From: Prorocentrum cordatum
Lineage: Eukaryota > Sar > Dinophyceae > Prorocentrales > Prorocentraceae
Reading direction: 5' to 3'
Assembly: GCA_963575745.1 (NCBI GenBank)
Contig: CAUYUJ010004011.1
Coordinates: forward strand, 27,501-50,000
DNA length: 22,500 nucleotides
Positions 8,087-16,834 of this stretch are shown here, one piece after another (within the stretch, counting starts at the first letter, position 1; the number at the start of each line of letters is the position of its first letter). The notes under the pieces were generated by a model. That model made no database searches. It saw only the letters and a program-made list of their open reading frames with translations, and was not told the DNA's origin. The position numbers and the translations under genes were made by a program.

Positions 8087-8153
8087 CACCCCCCGACTTT
8101 ATGTACATCCCCTGGGACATGGGAATTTACATATGAGTCTGCTCCATCGTTCC
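8087..8153. repeat. Dispersed motif M (CCCCCGACTT ... TCTGCYCCATCGTTC), copy 1
   Basis: This segment just after the LINE resembles segments at 11030-11099, 12360-12426 and 13283-13352. The common order is a C-run with GACTT, GGGAYATG, TTTACRTNNGA, then TCTGCYCCATCGTTC. The other three copies sit at the junctions of the 1-kb tandem units. Confidence 0.55.
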
Positions 8154-8490
8154 TCTTGGGCCGTTTTGGGCACTTCTTGGGCCATTTTGAACCCTCTTGG
8201 AGGCCTCTTGGGCCATTTTGGGCGGTCTTGGGAGCATCTAGGGCCGTCTGGGAGCGTCGGGGAACTGAAAAGGCGAGAGCGCCAAAACCTGTCAAACACC
8301 GATCTGAGAAAATGATGTTGGTCTCTTGGGTCCCTCTGTGGAGGCCTCTTGGAGGCCTCCTTGGGCGTCTTGGAGGCCTCTTTGGCCGTCTGGGGGCCAT
8401 CTTGAGCGCCTTGGAGCGATCGTTCGGCGACTCGGGGCGCTCTTGGACCGTCTTGGGGGGGCCTCTCGGGGCCCTCTTGGGCTCGAGCAG
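8150..8490. repeat. Degenerate TTGGGCCNTYTTGGG/TTGGAGGCC repeat
   Basis: Imperfect units such as TCTTGGGCCATTTTGGG, CTTGGAGGCCTCTTGG and GGCCGTCTGGG recur, interrupted at about 8255-8320. No gene is visible; open frames on both strands are compositional. Confidence 0.8.
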
Positions 8491-9090
8491 CTCATGCGAC
8501 AGCACTGCCCGCAGCCCATGGGGCACGTGGGAAGCCCCGGGAGATTCGGGAGCGATGGGCCCAGGCCTTTTTGAAGACTTCTCGGGAGTGAGGACTGAAC
8601 CCTGGCCTTCCAGGAGGGCTAAAAAATAGCACCCGACTTAAAGACCTACCCCAAAGCTATTCTACGTCTTGGTTTTAGGTTGTTTCGCTCAGTTTTTCAT
8701 GTTTTTAGGCTTCCAGTGCTACAAAAGAAATTCTCTGGAAGGTCAGGGAAGCTTAGAAGATTAGGCCCAGGGCCTGAGGACACGCTCGCTCCGTGCCCCG
8801 GTGGCGGATTTCTGCGCGCGCCCTCGTCTGTTAAACATTGCACATTTTCAGATTATGCTGCTTCCAGCGATCCCCACCGAAACCTTAAGCGCTTGTTCCC
8901 GACGGCGCGCGCCGCCTATTTGTCGACAGCTGAGGTTTCTGGATTCAAAAACGGTTCGACCGTGTTCCACGTAGTCAAGTTCTTTCACGTTGTGTTCTAG
9001 TATGCGTTGCTCTGTTCTCGACCGGCCGGCGTAACGTCGTGACGCTTGTGACGTTAGATACGTTGTGTGCTCCTCTTCGTTAATGTGTCT
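8491..9090. other. Unique spacer, no recognised gene
   Basis: The sequence is not repetitive within the window. A 106-codon open frame (8680-9000, plus) starts MFRSVFHVFRLPVLQKKF. It has no recognised domain and an uneven composition. I treat it as unsupported. Confidence 0.4.
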
Positions 9091-10075
9091 CTTCTGGTTT
9101 GGTATGTTATGTTATGTTCACTTTCGTCACCATCTAAGTTGAGACGATATGGTACGAGTTGCTTTGCGGCACTATGTCCAGACATGGTATGCTATGCCAA
9201 GTGATGTCGCAGTATGATTTGTTACATCATGTTGTTGGCAGTTCGATCCGGTATATTATAGTATCATATGCTCTGCTAGTATGTTTCGTTGTGTTTGTTG
9301 TAGTGTAATAACAGGTTCTGTGATGGCGTCATGATTTGTTCTGGTATATCATGCCATGGTGTGGTATGTTATGATCGAGTATGCTCTGTTATGTTGTGTT
9401 ACGTCGTCTTTTGTTCTGCCATGCTGCGCTCTGGTATGATATGTGATGCTGTGTTTGTTGACGGCTGGGCTCCGTATAGTATATTATGGTACGCCCTGCA
9501 CGTATGTGTCGCAATGCTCTGCTGTCGTGGTCTGATATGTTCTGTGATGCTGTCATGTGCTGTCATGAACTGATATGGTATGTCAACATGTGTTATGTTA
9601 TGGCCGACTATGTTCTTTAATTGTGTTGTGCTGTGCCGTCTTCTGTTATGTCATGTGTTCTGCTCTGGTATGTTTTGCGGTGTTCTGTTATGACCTGTGT
9701 TGGTATGGCATTGCTATGTTATGGTTTGCCATGTTCTGTCATGCTCGCGATCTGTTCTGCCATGCTCTGGTTTGTTGTGTTGTGTTATGTCGTATTCGTC
9801 GTCGCTATGTTCTGCTGTCGTAATAAGGTAAGGTATGTGATGTTGTGTCATGATATACTATGTTCTGCCAAAGCGTGTTATACTATGATCGATTGCGTTA
9901 TGTTGTGTTGTGACATGTTGTCCTGTGGTATGTCATGTTATGTTATGGCATGTTCTGTGATGTTCCGTTATGCTCTATTCAGTCATGTCATTGGTATGTT
10001 CTGTTCTGTCATGTTCTGTCATGCTCCGCTCCGTTCTATCATGTTCTGTTTTGTCACGTTGTGTTCTGTCGTGTT
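9090..10075. repeat. Degenerate T/G-rich satellite (TATGTTCTGTTATG type)
   Basis: About 1 kb of imperfect 5- to 10-bp units (TATGTTATG, GTTCTGTCATG, TGATATG) runs with strong strand asymmetry: the plus strand is T and G rich with little A/C beyond CATG. Open frames rich in Cys, Val, Met and Ser result from the repeat and are not genes. Confidence 0.9.
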
Positions 10076-10235
10076 CGTCGATGGCGCGAGGCGGGACACC
10101 CGGGACTTTCGGGGATCATCGGGACAACTTGGAGTCTGGCGGCCGCAGTATGCAGGGTGGGGTTGGCCGGGAGGCCTGTTCTTGAAATCTAACAACCCCA
10201 ACCTGTCGGGTGGTAAAAACATCTCTTACGAAGAA
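10076..10235. other. Spacer between satellite and tandem array
   Basis: GC-rich unique sequence with no recognisable gene or motif. Confidence 0.4.
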
Positions 10236-11029
10236 CGTGGCAAAGTTGCACACGCGCGCGTTGTCGCGCGCATGCCTGTTTTTTTCCACAGGAAACACAT
10301 GAACAATCTGGTTGGTTGAAACGTCAATGGATTGGCAACGTGATGTTTCAAAACAGTCTTTGCGCTCGCACTCTTGGGAACTCTCAGGCCACCAAAAGGT
10401 TGACAACCGTCCACCAAATCAAACAACAGGCCTCTCGCGCGCGCATGTCGAAATCATTTGAACGCCCTGGCACGCCTTCTGGGGGGGGGGCAGGGCCTCT
10501 GTCGAATAGTACCATGTGGGCCACTCGCGCGCGATGGCCGCGCGCATGCTTAAATCATTACATTACCTTCATCACCGACACGTGGGCACCATCATCGTCA
10601 TCGGCGGGACCAGCATCGGCGCCGTCATTGGCCTTGCCGTCATAACCATATTTGTTGACATTACCATGATACCGCGCCCGCCCGAGTCACTGACTCGCAC
10701 TGCAGTGCCCGCGGGCCGGCGCGGCGTGGGAGACGTGCTGTGAAGCCCCCGTTGGTCAGCGCCACCACGGCCGCGTCGGGTGCGCTAGATTGTCTGGCCG
10801 CCCCGCGCTCGAGCTTGCCTAGCGCGACCCTGGCGATGCGCCAAACAGCGCCAAACAGTCATCGCAATCGCAGCCGCATTGGTTGTGCAAAACCTGGTTG
10901 GGGGCTGGTGGGCTAGATCATTGGGCCAGCAGTGGAGTTGGCCACTCCAAGTTCCACAAGGTGTTTTTGTATTCAAGGGGTCATAGACCCCCCAGCATGT
11001 GTGCCTAAAAGGAACATGGAACCCCCGGC
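10236..11029. repeat. 1-kb tandem unit T, copy 1 (partial left end)
   Basis: Landmarks shared with the other copies are: alternating CGCGCG followed by GCATGC; the core CACGTGGGCACC (10579), then ATCATCGTCATC and CAGCATCGGCGCCGTCATTGG; CCGCCCGAGTC; GTGCCCGC; GTCAGCGCCACC; GCAATCGCAGCCGCAT; and a tail ACTGGAGTTG-like segment. The plus-strand frame over the core reads HVGTIIVIGGTSIGAVIG, hydrophobic, then IPRPPES. The same frame is open in the other three copies. Confidence 0.75.
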
Positions 11030-11646
11030 TTCATCGCCCCTCCCCCCCCATCTTGGGACACTGCAGGTTACGTGCGATTCTGCCCCATCGTTCACTTTAG
11101 ATATGAGCAAAGTTTATACCGTCGCAGGGAGCCCTGTTACCAACTCCCTCTCGCCACTGTCAAATCTATGTATGTGCGCGCTCGTCCATCAACAAACTAG
11201 AAGCTTTTATTAGTGACCCCTAGCAGCAAATACGACGACGTCGACGCGCGCGACGTCGCCCGCGTGCCGGAATTCTTCAAACACCTCCGGTGAAGCAAAC
11301 TTGCGCGCGATCTTGCGAATTCTCAGAAGACCAAAGAGCTGTCAACATTCGCACCAAATGAGACCAAACGGGTCTCTTGCGCACGCATGCTGAAAATCAT
11401 TCGGACGCCCTTGCGCGCATGCTGGGGGGAGGGATTCCAGGGATGGGTAGGGGGGCGGGCGATCCTTGTCGCATAAAACTCCGCGGGCCGTTCGCGCGTC
11501 GGCGGCGCGCGCATGTCGAAGTCCTTCCAACACCTTCCTCGCCAACACGTGGGCACCATAGTGGTCGTCGGCGTGATCGGCATCGGCGCCGTCGTCGGTT
11601 CCGCCGTCGTCATCGTCACTATCGTCGCAATCATCACCATTGGAAC

Positions 11647-11706
<60 letters not shown>

Positions 11707-11715
11707 TATCATCAT

Positions 11716-11775
<60 letters not shown>

Positions 11776-11787
11776 TATCGTCATCAA

Positions 11788-11847
<60 letters not shown>

Positions 11848-12359
11848 TATCATCATGATCATCATCATCTTAATCTTCATCTTCATTTTTGTCATCATTA
11901 GCTTTATTATTATCATAATCATGTTGTTATCCGCCGTTGTCGGCGTCGCCACGATTCCGCGTCCGCCCGAGTCGCCGGTTCGCTGCGAAGTGCCCGCGCG
12001 CCAGCGCGGCCTGGGAAATTCGCTGGGAAGTCCCCGGCGGTCAGCGCCACCGCGGCCGCATCGGCCGCGCCCAACAAGCTGGCCGTTGCGCGCGCGAGCG
12101 CCCGCGCGCCAACGCGTCCGCAAGGACGCGCCAGCCAACCAAATACTGATCGCAATCAATCGCAGCCGCCTGAGTCTTGTAAACGGAGTAGCGTTGGTAG
12201 GTGGGATGACTGCGCGGGCAGTGATGTTGGCCGTTCGAAGACCTTCAAAACTAATTGCACCGCGCAGACGGCCCAGCGTAGCGCGCACCACAAACTGCAC
12301 CGCAGAGCGTACGCCTCGTATGATGTCCCCCTTGAGCAAGGAGCTCGGGCGTGCGAGGC
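11030..12359. repeat. 1-kb tandem unit T, copy 2, with ATC expansion
   Basis: Begins with motif M (11030-11099). Its core CACGTGGGCACC is at 11546. It is longer than the other copies because of the ATC tract at 11649-11880. The plus frame is HVGTIVVVGVIGIGAVVGSA, then poly-Ile, then IPRPPESPVRCEVPARQRGL. It stays open through the expansion because the repeat is a triplet. Confidence 0.8.
11649..11880. repeat. ATC microsatellite inside tandem unit T copy 2
   Basis: Nearly pure CAT/ATC repeats with a few ATT, GTC and AAC interruptions. It sits where the other copies have short ATCATCGTCATC-like sequence, so it looks like a local expansion after duplication. The poly-Ile, poly-His and poly-Met open frames are not evidence of a gene. 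Confidence 0.9.
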
Positions 12360-13282
12360 CCCCCGGGTGTTATCGATCCACCGTGGGGATGTGCAGTTCA
12401 CAGTTGATTCTGCCCCATCGTCCACTGCGATTAGGAACTCATATCTCCCAACCAGACCGTGCTCGACGCCCCCCTTTCTCTTGGTCCAATAACACTACGC
12501 GCGAACACTGCGTGCAGTCGTGTTCGCAATGCGTCGTCAGTTTGCAGGGCCCCCTTGCGAACGAAAAGGGCGAAGTGCACGCGCGCGCGCCGTCGGGCGC
12601 GCATGTCGCAAGCCGAAAGAGAAAACGCTCGATTTCAGAATCGATCGCCCCAAACATACTTAGGCCAATTCGGTTGTACAACATGGTTTTGTCAGAAAGT
12701 ACGCGCGCTGTCTTGCGAATCCGTGAGGCATCATGGTTTTTCTACGTGCTGATCACATGCGGCCAAGCGGGCCTTGCGCGCGCATGCCACCCGCGCGCGT
12801 CGGCCGTGCGCGCATGTTGAATTATTTCCAGGACGTCACCAACACGTGGGCACTTCGATCGTCACCCGCGCGATCAGCATCGTCGCCATCATTGGCTTGG
12901 CCGTCGTCAGTGTCACCATCGCCACCAGCATCGCGACTATCAGCATCGCGTTTGCCGTTGTCGACGTCGCCATCATGCCGCCCCCGCTGGAGCCACCAAT
13001 TCACATTGAAGTGCCCGCACGTCAAGGCGGCCTGCGAAACGCGCTGGGAATTCCCCAGCGGTCAGCGCCACCGCGGCCGGCCGACGCGCGACCCAACGCT
13101 GCGCAGTCATTGCAACCGCCGCCGCATAGGTTTCTCAAACCAAGCTGGGGGTGGGCAGAAGGGGATGATTGTGCGAGCACTGGAGCTGACAACTTCACTT
13201 TCGGCATGGTGAATCGCACCGCGTAGTTTGTTTATTTATTTATTTATATATATAAATGGTGGGGAAATAAGATCTACGATCC
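12360..13282. repeat. 1-kb tandem unit T, copy 3
   Basis: Begins with motif M (12360-12426). Its core CACGTGGGCAC is at 12843, followed by GCGATCAGCATCGTCGCC, also found in copy 4. It lacks a segment of about 45 bp (GCTGGCCGCACTGCGCGCGA region) present in copies 2 and 4. The plus frame runs to a TAG at 13224-13226: HVGTSIVTRAISIVAIIGLA, then VVDVAIMPPPLEPP and IEVPARQGGLRNALG. A TTTA/TA microsatellite (13227-13257) follows. Confidence 0.8.
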
Positions 13283-14390
13283 TCTCCCCCGGACTTATCG
13301 GTCCGCAGCGGGGATATGCAATTGACGTGCGATGTTGCCCCACCGTGCATTTAAAGATGAACGTGTATCACTCGAGCTTCACCACGTTCGCCACGCCCTG
13401 TCATATTGGTGAGATAAGTGCATGCGCGCACATTCGTTTATCAACAATCGTCCATGTGCAAGAGCTCTTTGTAACATGCGCGCGTACGTGTTGCAGTATT
13501 TTTTGTAATATACTATTGTAGCAGAATGGGACGAAGTGCGCGCGCGCGCGTCGTATCACGCGCATGCCGAAATCCTTCAAACTGGAGGCTTCGGGGGGGT
13601 CATCATCGAGTGTTTCCAATACGTTGTAACAACTATTTTTATGCAGCGTGGTGTTTCCGAGACGTATGGGGCGCGCTTCGGCGAATTCTCAAGACAACAG
13701 TTGGTTTTTGAACAGGACCATCATGTGCGACCAGACGGCCTTCTTCAGCGCTCACGCCAGAATCGTTAGAAAGCCCTTTGCGCGCGTGCTGGTGGGGTGC
13801 ACGATCTCTCTGTCCAATAACACCATGCGGGCCACTAGCGCGCGTCGGGGGCGCGCGCGTGTCGAAGTCCTCGCAAAACTTTCATCAGTGGCACGTGGAC
13901 ACCATCATCGTCATCCGCGCGATCAGCATCGTCGCCGTCATTGGCGTTGCGGTCGGCATTGCTATCCTCGTCGCCAGCATCACTATTCTCATCATCGTGT
14001 GTGCCGTTGTCGACGTCACCATGATGCCTCTCTTGCCCGAACCACCGGATCGCATTGAATTGCCCACGCGTCAGCGCGGCCTGCGAGACGCGCCAGGGTG
14101 TGCCCGGCGGACACCGCCACCGCGGCCTCGTTGGTCGCGCCAGCGCAGCTGGCCGCACTGCGCGCGAGCCTGTGCCCGTTGGCGCGGCCGCAGCGGTGCG
14201 CCACCCAGCGCCAAGCAGTCGTCGCAATCGCCGCCGCATGGGTTTTTCAAGCCAGGTTGCGGCTGGGTGGGTGGGATGACTGCGCGAGCACTGGAGTCGA
14301 CAACTTCAAATTCGGCAGGGCCTTTTGCACCACGCATCTTGCTAGAACACACTGTGTTTGGGGCCAGCTCTGGATAGCATCGTGAAGCCG
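13283..14390. repeat. 1-kb tandem unit T, copy 4
   Basis: Begins with motif M (13283-13352). Its core CACGTGGACACC is at 13892. It is closest to copy 3 in the core and to copy 2 in the tail (GGTGGGATGACTGCGCGRGCA). The plus frame reads HVDTIIVIRAISIVAVIGVA, then VVDVTMMPLLPEPPDRIELP, to a stop at 14377. The hydrophobic run could be a membrane helix if translated, but both strands are open here. Confidence 0.8.
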
Positions 14391-14537
14391 CTGCAGAGGC
14401 GTAGGGCCGTCTGTGGTTCAAAATGGGGATCTTCTGTCAGAGCCGTGCGTATTGAATGAAACTCTGTAATAACCACCAGGATAAAAGGTCGTTTTTCTCG
14501 AAATGGGAATTTTGCTGAAGATTTTTCAACATGGGAA
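14391..14537. other. Spacer after the tandem array
   Basis: Short unique, more AT-balanced sequence with two ATGGGAATT words (about 14502 and 14532). No feature is called. Confidence 0.4.
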
Positions 14538-14795
14538 TTATGCAACGGCTGCACGTGCGGAGTGCGTTTCCTCTCTGACATGGGATCGCTTGCAGGAGAC
14601 TTCCTCGAAGTTCGCGGCCAGAGTTTTAACATTGGTCGGCACTTCGTCAAAGTCGGGGCCTCGCTGGGCAATTTTCTGAGCTGTACGAACATATGTTCGG
14701 TATTCCTCCGCATCCGCCATAAGAGTGCACGACAGTTCTTTTTCAAAATTGAGAGCTCGCCAAAATGGAAATCCCATCGGGTGCTGGGTGTTCAC
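14538..14795 (-). CDS. Exon of an unknown protein (C-terminal segment)
   Basis: A minus-strand frame of 85 codons ends at a TAA (14538-14540). It has a balanced, protein-like composition unlike the neighbouring repeats: FWRALNFEKELSCTLMADAE, EEYRTYVRTAQKIAQRGPDF, DEVPTNVKTLAANFEEV. Helical, charged segments suggest a folded globular or coiled region. The apparent start is a GTG, so the true beginning is more likely a splice acceptor; CCCAG and AAAAAG lie just upstream. Two other minus-strand frames are partly open but less natural. I do not recognise the family. It may belong with the exon candidate at 14860-15066. Confidence 0.5.
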   Translation of the reverse strand: MNTQHPMGFPFWRALNFEKELSCTLMADAEEYRTYVRTAQKIAQRGPDFDEVPTNVKTLAANFEEVSCKRSHVREETHSARAAVA

Positions 14796-14859
14796 AGGGG
14801 CGCTTTTTGTATTGAGAGTGAAAGCTTGACTTCATCGTAGGGACTCGGGACGGGCGGAT

Positions 14860-15066
14860 CTATTGCAGCATCGTTGATGCATCTTGGGCGGGCTTGCTCT
14901 GGTCCATCTCCTCCGTTCTCGTTTCCAGCCGCCGCCACCCCTTTTGTCCATCCCCCTCCTCTTCCACCCCTCCCTCGTTTTGCCTCAGGCAGCCCTGCAG
15001 AATGCTGGGCATCCACCCTGTGGCGGCCGCCAGCTCGGACAAGAACGTTGAAGCCTCGATCCTCGA
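14860..15066 (-). CDS. Exon of an unknown protein
   Basis: This minus-strand frame reads SRIEASTFLSELAAATGWMP, SILQGCLRQNEGG, then acidic and charged sequence (VEEEGDGQKGWRRLETRTEE) to STMLQ and a TAG at 14860-14862. The first part looks like an amphipathic helix. The start is not an ATG, and on the minus strand the segment follows a GGA-rich tract and GAGGATCGAGGATCGAGG. It is therefore an internal or last exon if real. A competing minus frame (ending at 14792) is also open but glycine/arginine-rich. The product is unknown. Confidence 0.4.
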   Translation of the reverse strand, partial: SRIEASTFLSELAAATGWMPSILQGCLRQNEGGVEEEGDGQKGWRRLETRTEEMDQSKPAQDASTMLQ

Positions 15067-15175
15067 TCCTCGCCTCCTCCTCTTGCTCTTCCTCCTCCCT
15101 TCTTCCCCTTGTTTTCCTCGTCCTCCTCCTCCTCCTCCTCCCTCCTCCCCCCGCCTCCTCTCTGAGAGACCCAGA
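15067..15175. repeat. CCT/CTT pyrimidine tract
   Basis: Interrupted CCTCCTCTTGCTCTTCCTCC sequence, plus strand pyrimidine. No gene is seen. Confidence 0.85.
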
Positions 15176-15345
15176 ACTCCGACGCGATTTCTTCACAGCG
15201 TGGGCCCCCGAAGAGCTGGGCCCCCTCCCTGGTACCAGTTTTCTCTCGTCCCGAGTACTTTTTGGACGGTCCTGGGGCCCAGCGAGGGCCCTCGGAGGCC
15301 GAAAAGAGCTCCAAAAGCATCCCGTCTGTTTTTCGTGTGCTTTCT
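15176..15345. repeat. Dispersed repeat D, copy 1
   Basis: The stretch at about 15256-15325 (CGAGTACTTTTTGGACG, then GGGGCCCAGCGAGGGCCC and CGGAGGCCGAAAAGAGC) resembles 19308-19376 at roughly 70% by eye. A GATTTCTTCAC word lies close to both copies (15184 and 19383) but on opposite sides of the shared block. The region is open on both strands; no domain is recognised. Confidence 0.55.
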
Positions 15346-15394
15346 CACGGTGCGAGGTGCTTTTTGGGCTAGGATGGGGATTCCCAGGGCCACC

Positions 15395-15520
15395 CGAGAG
15401 GACCCCGCTGGTGGTCGCCGCCCAGGCGGGGCACCTTGCCGCCTGCCGCGCCCTGCTCGCCGCCGGCGCCGGCGCGGGCGAGCTGCCGGGGGAGGACCGC
15501 GGGGCCGCCCTGCCCCGCGG
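15395..15520 (+). pseudogene. Ankyrin-repeat exon fragment
   Basis: The plus-strand frame reads RTPLVVAAQAGHLAACRALL followed by AAGAGAGELPGED. This is a near-canonical ankyrin repeat (TPLxxAAxxGHxxxxxxLLxxGA). One repeat is complete and the start of the next may be lost in the G-rich minisatellite that follows. It is probably an exon of a multi-exon ankyrin protein or a remnant; no partner exon with further repeats is visible in the window. Ankyrin repeats act as protein-binding scaffolds. Confidence 0.6.
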
Positions 15521-15775
15521 GGGAAGGGGAGGGGAGGGGAATTCCCTCCAGGGCGGGGGTGGGGGCTCTCCAGGGGCGGGGAGGGGGGGGGCCTCGAGGG
15601 AGCAGGGATCTCCGAAGCGGAGAGGGGGGGCTCTCGAGGGACGGGGGGGCCCTCGAGGGGGGGAAGGGGGCTCCCTCCTCGAGGGAGGGGGGGGCCCTCA
15701 AGGGAGGGGGAGGCCCTCGAGGACGGGGAGGGGCTCGAGGAGGGGGGGGGGGCGCTCGAGCACGCCCCCCCCCGC
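15521..15775. repeat. CTCGAGG / G-run minisatellite
   Basis: Imperfect units of about 20 bp alternate GGGGGGG runs with CCCTCGAGG or GGCTCGAGG. CTCGAG appears repeatedly. The plus strand is strongly purine-rich. Glycine/arginine-rich open frames are compositional. Confidence 0.85.
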
Positions 15776-15990
15776 CACTCGAGCACCCGGGGCCCCTGCG
15801 GGCTCCCGGCCACCCGCATTTAAAGGCCTCCGCCAGCGGGCCTCCGCCGCCCCGCTGCACACAGCACGCTTCCGCCCGCCCTCCGTCGCCGCTGCTGCCG
15901 AGGGCGAGGGCACGCCGAAGGGGCACTGGAAGCCCTGAGGGCACCCCCCTCCTCGAGGGGCCCCCCCCCCCTCCTCGAGGACCACCCCCG
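15776..15990. other. GC-rich segment, possible short exon end, then CTCCTCGAGG repeat
   Basis: A plus frame ends SVAAAAEGEGTPKGHWKP and TGA at 15936-15938. This could be a C-terminal exon but has no support beyond being open. From 15945 the CCTCCTCGAGG repeat resumes. Confidence 0.25.
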
Positions 15991-16155
15991 CTCGGAGGTC
16001 CGCGCGGACTTTTCGGATCCGCGCTGGGCCCCCCTGGCGGCGTCCCTGGCGCCGCCCCTGGCGCGCTCCGCGCGCCAGCGTGGGGGGTCCAGCACCGATC
16101 CGAGAAATCCGCGCGGACCTTCGAGTTGTTATGGTCATGTCATTCTTCGTCCCCC
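15991..16155. mobile_element. Foldback element, family 2, copy 1 (left end lost)
   Basis: The left arm begins CTCGGAGGTCCGCGCGGA (15991). The right arm is its inverted counterpart, CCGATCCGAGAAATCCGCGC then GGACCTTCGAG (to 16134). The right flank GTTATGGTCATGTCATTCTT then CGTCCCC matches the outer arm of the intact copy at 21032-21202. The matching outer left arm is absent and replaced by CTCGAGG minisatellite. The centre is a GGCGCC/CCCCTGG-rich stretch. Confidence 0.75.
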
Positions 16156-16515
16156 TACTCGAGGGCCTCGCTCCTCCTCGAGAGCCCACCCCTGCTCCTC
16201 AGAGAGGCAGGGGGGGGCCCTCGAGGATGGGGTCAGAGGCAAGGGGGAGCCGTTACCCTGATGTCTAGGCCCCGAGGAGCGTGATGCGAAATAGACGCTT
16301 GGAGCGAGATGCGGAACATACGTCGGGGTAACATTCTCGTCGGTTTGGCCGCCGGCTCCGCAAGTATGTTGCGCATCGCACACATCGGAGCCGGCTTCGT
16401 CGGGCGATGCGCACCAGGGACATCATGCTTGCAGGGCGCGAGGAAGGCCCTGGCAACGAGGGAGCGATGGAGGCAGCACTGCCAGCGCTGATTGTGTCCC
16501 TCCCCCCTTCCCCTG
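16156..16515. other. Spacer with one imperfect hairpin, no recognised gene
   Basis: 16156-16235 continues the CTCGAGG-type sequence. At 16309-16322 GATGCGGAACATAC can pair imperfectly with GTATGTTGCGCATC (about 16361-16374). Short open frames on both strands show no domain. Confidence 0.4.
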
Positions 16516-16650
16516 CTCTCCTCCTCTCCCCCCTTCTTTAGAAGAAGAAGAAAAAGAAAAAGCATTATCTCCCCCCTTCTCTAGAAGAAGCAACAACAAG
16601 AAAAAGAAACAACCCTCCTCTCCTCTCCCCCTCGCTCCCCCCTTCTTTAG
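16516..16650. repeat. CCCCCTTCTTTAGAAGAAG repeat, three copies
   Basis: The phrase CCCCCTTCTYTAGAAGA occurs at about 16527, 16574 and 16637. In the first two spacings it is separated by AAGAAAAAG-rich sequence. The core CTTCTTTAGAAG is nearly self-complementary. Confidence 0.75.
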
Positions 16651-16834
16651 AAGAGTACAAAACACATAATAATAAACTGTTGGCGCTCCGTGCGGATTTC
16701 TTGGCTTCGGCGCCGCCCCTGGCGCCACCCCTGGCGCCGCCCCTGGCACGCCAGGGAGGGGGGCCCAGCGAGACTCCAAGAAATCCGCGCGGAGCTCCAA
16801 AAGTTTATGTTTATGTGTTTGTGTTATTCTTCTA
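16648..16834. mobile_element. Foldback element, family 2, copy 2
   Basis: The left arm is TAGAAGAGTAC, then ACACATAATAATAAACTGTT and GGCGCTCCGTGCGGATTTCT. The reverse complement of the right end reads TAGAAGAATAAC, then ACACATAAACATAAACTTTT and GGAGCTCCGCGCGGATTTCT. The centre holds three or four CCCCTGGCGCC units and a CCAGGGAGG end. It is clearly the same family as the element at 21032, but more diverged. The left end merges with the CTTCTTTAGAAG repeat. Confidence 0.8.

Noticed and set aside
8155-8235. GCCATTTTGGGC words resembling the dinoflagellate spliced-leader core (CCATTTTGGCTCAAG)
   Set aside because: They belong to a degenerate TTGGGCC repeat, and the 3' part of the leader (CTCAAG) is missing.
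8940-8975. GGTTCGACC as a tRNA T-arm
   Set aside because: Stem length and the rest of a cloverleaf are not present.
9331-10319. Cys/Val/Met-rich frames in the T/G satellite as small secreted proteins
   Set aside because: All come from the repeated TGT/ATG/GTT words; no signal peptide plus mature domain pattern stands out.
11513-12820. 435-codon poly-Ile open frame as a gene
   Set aside because: About 80 codons are the ATC microsatellite, and the rest crosses from tandem copy 2 into copy 3. It is reported only as part of the repeat.
14752-14772. Minus-strand CCATTTTGGC, a possible spliced-leader relic
   Set aside because: Only ten bases match, and they sit inside the protein-like frame rather than at its 5' end.
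15193-15944. Proline/glycine-rich frames on both strands
   Set aside because: They are translations of G-run and CTCGAGG minisatellite.
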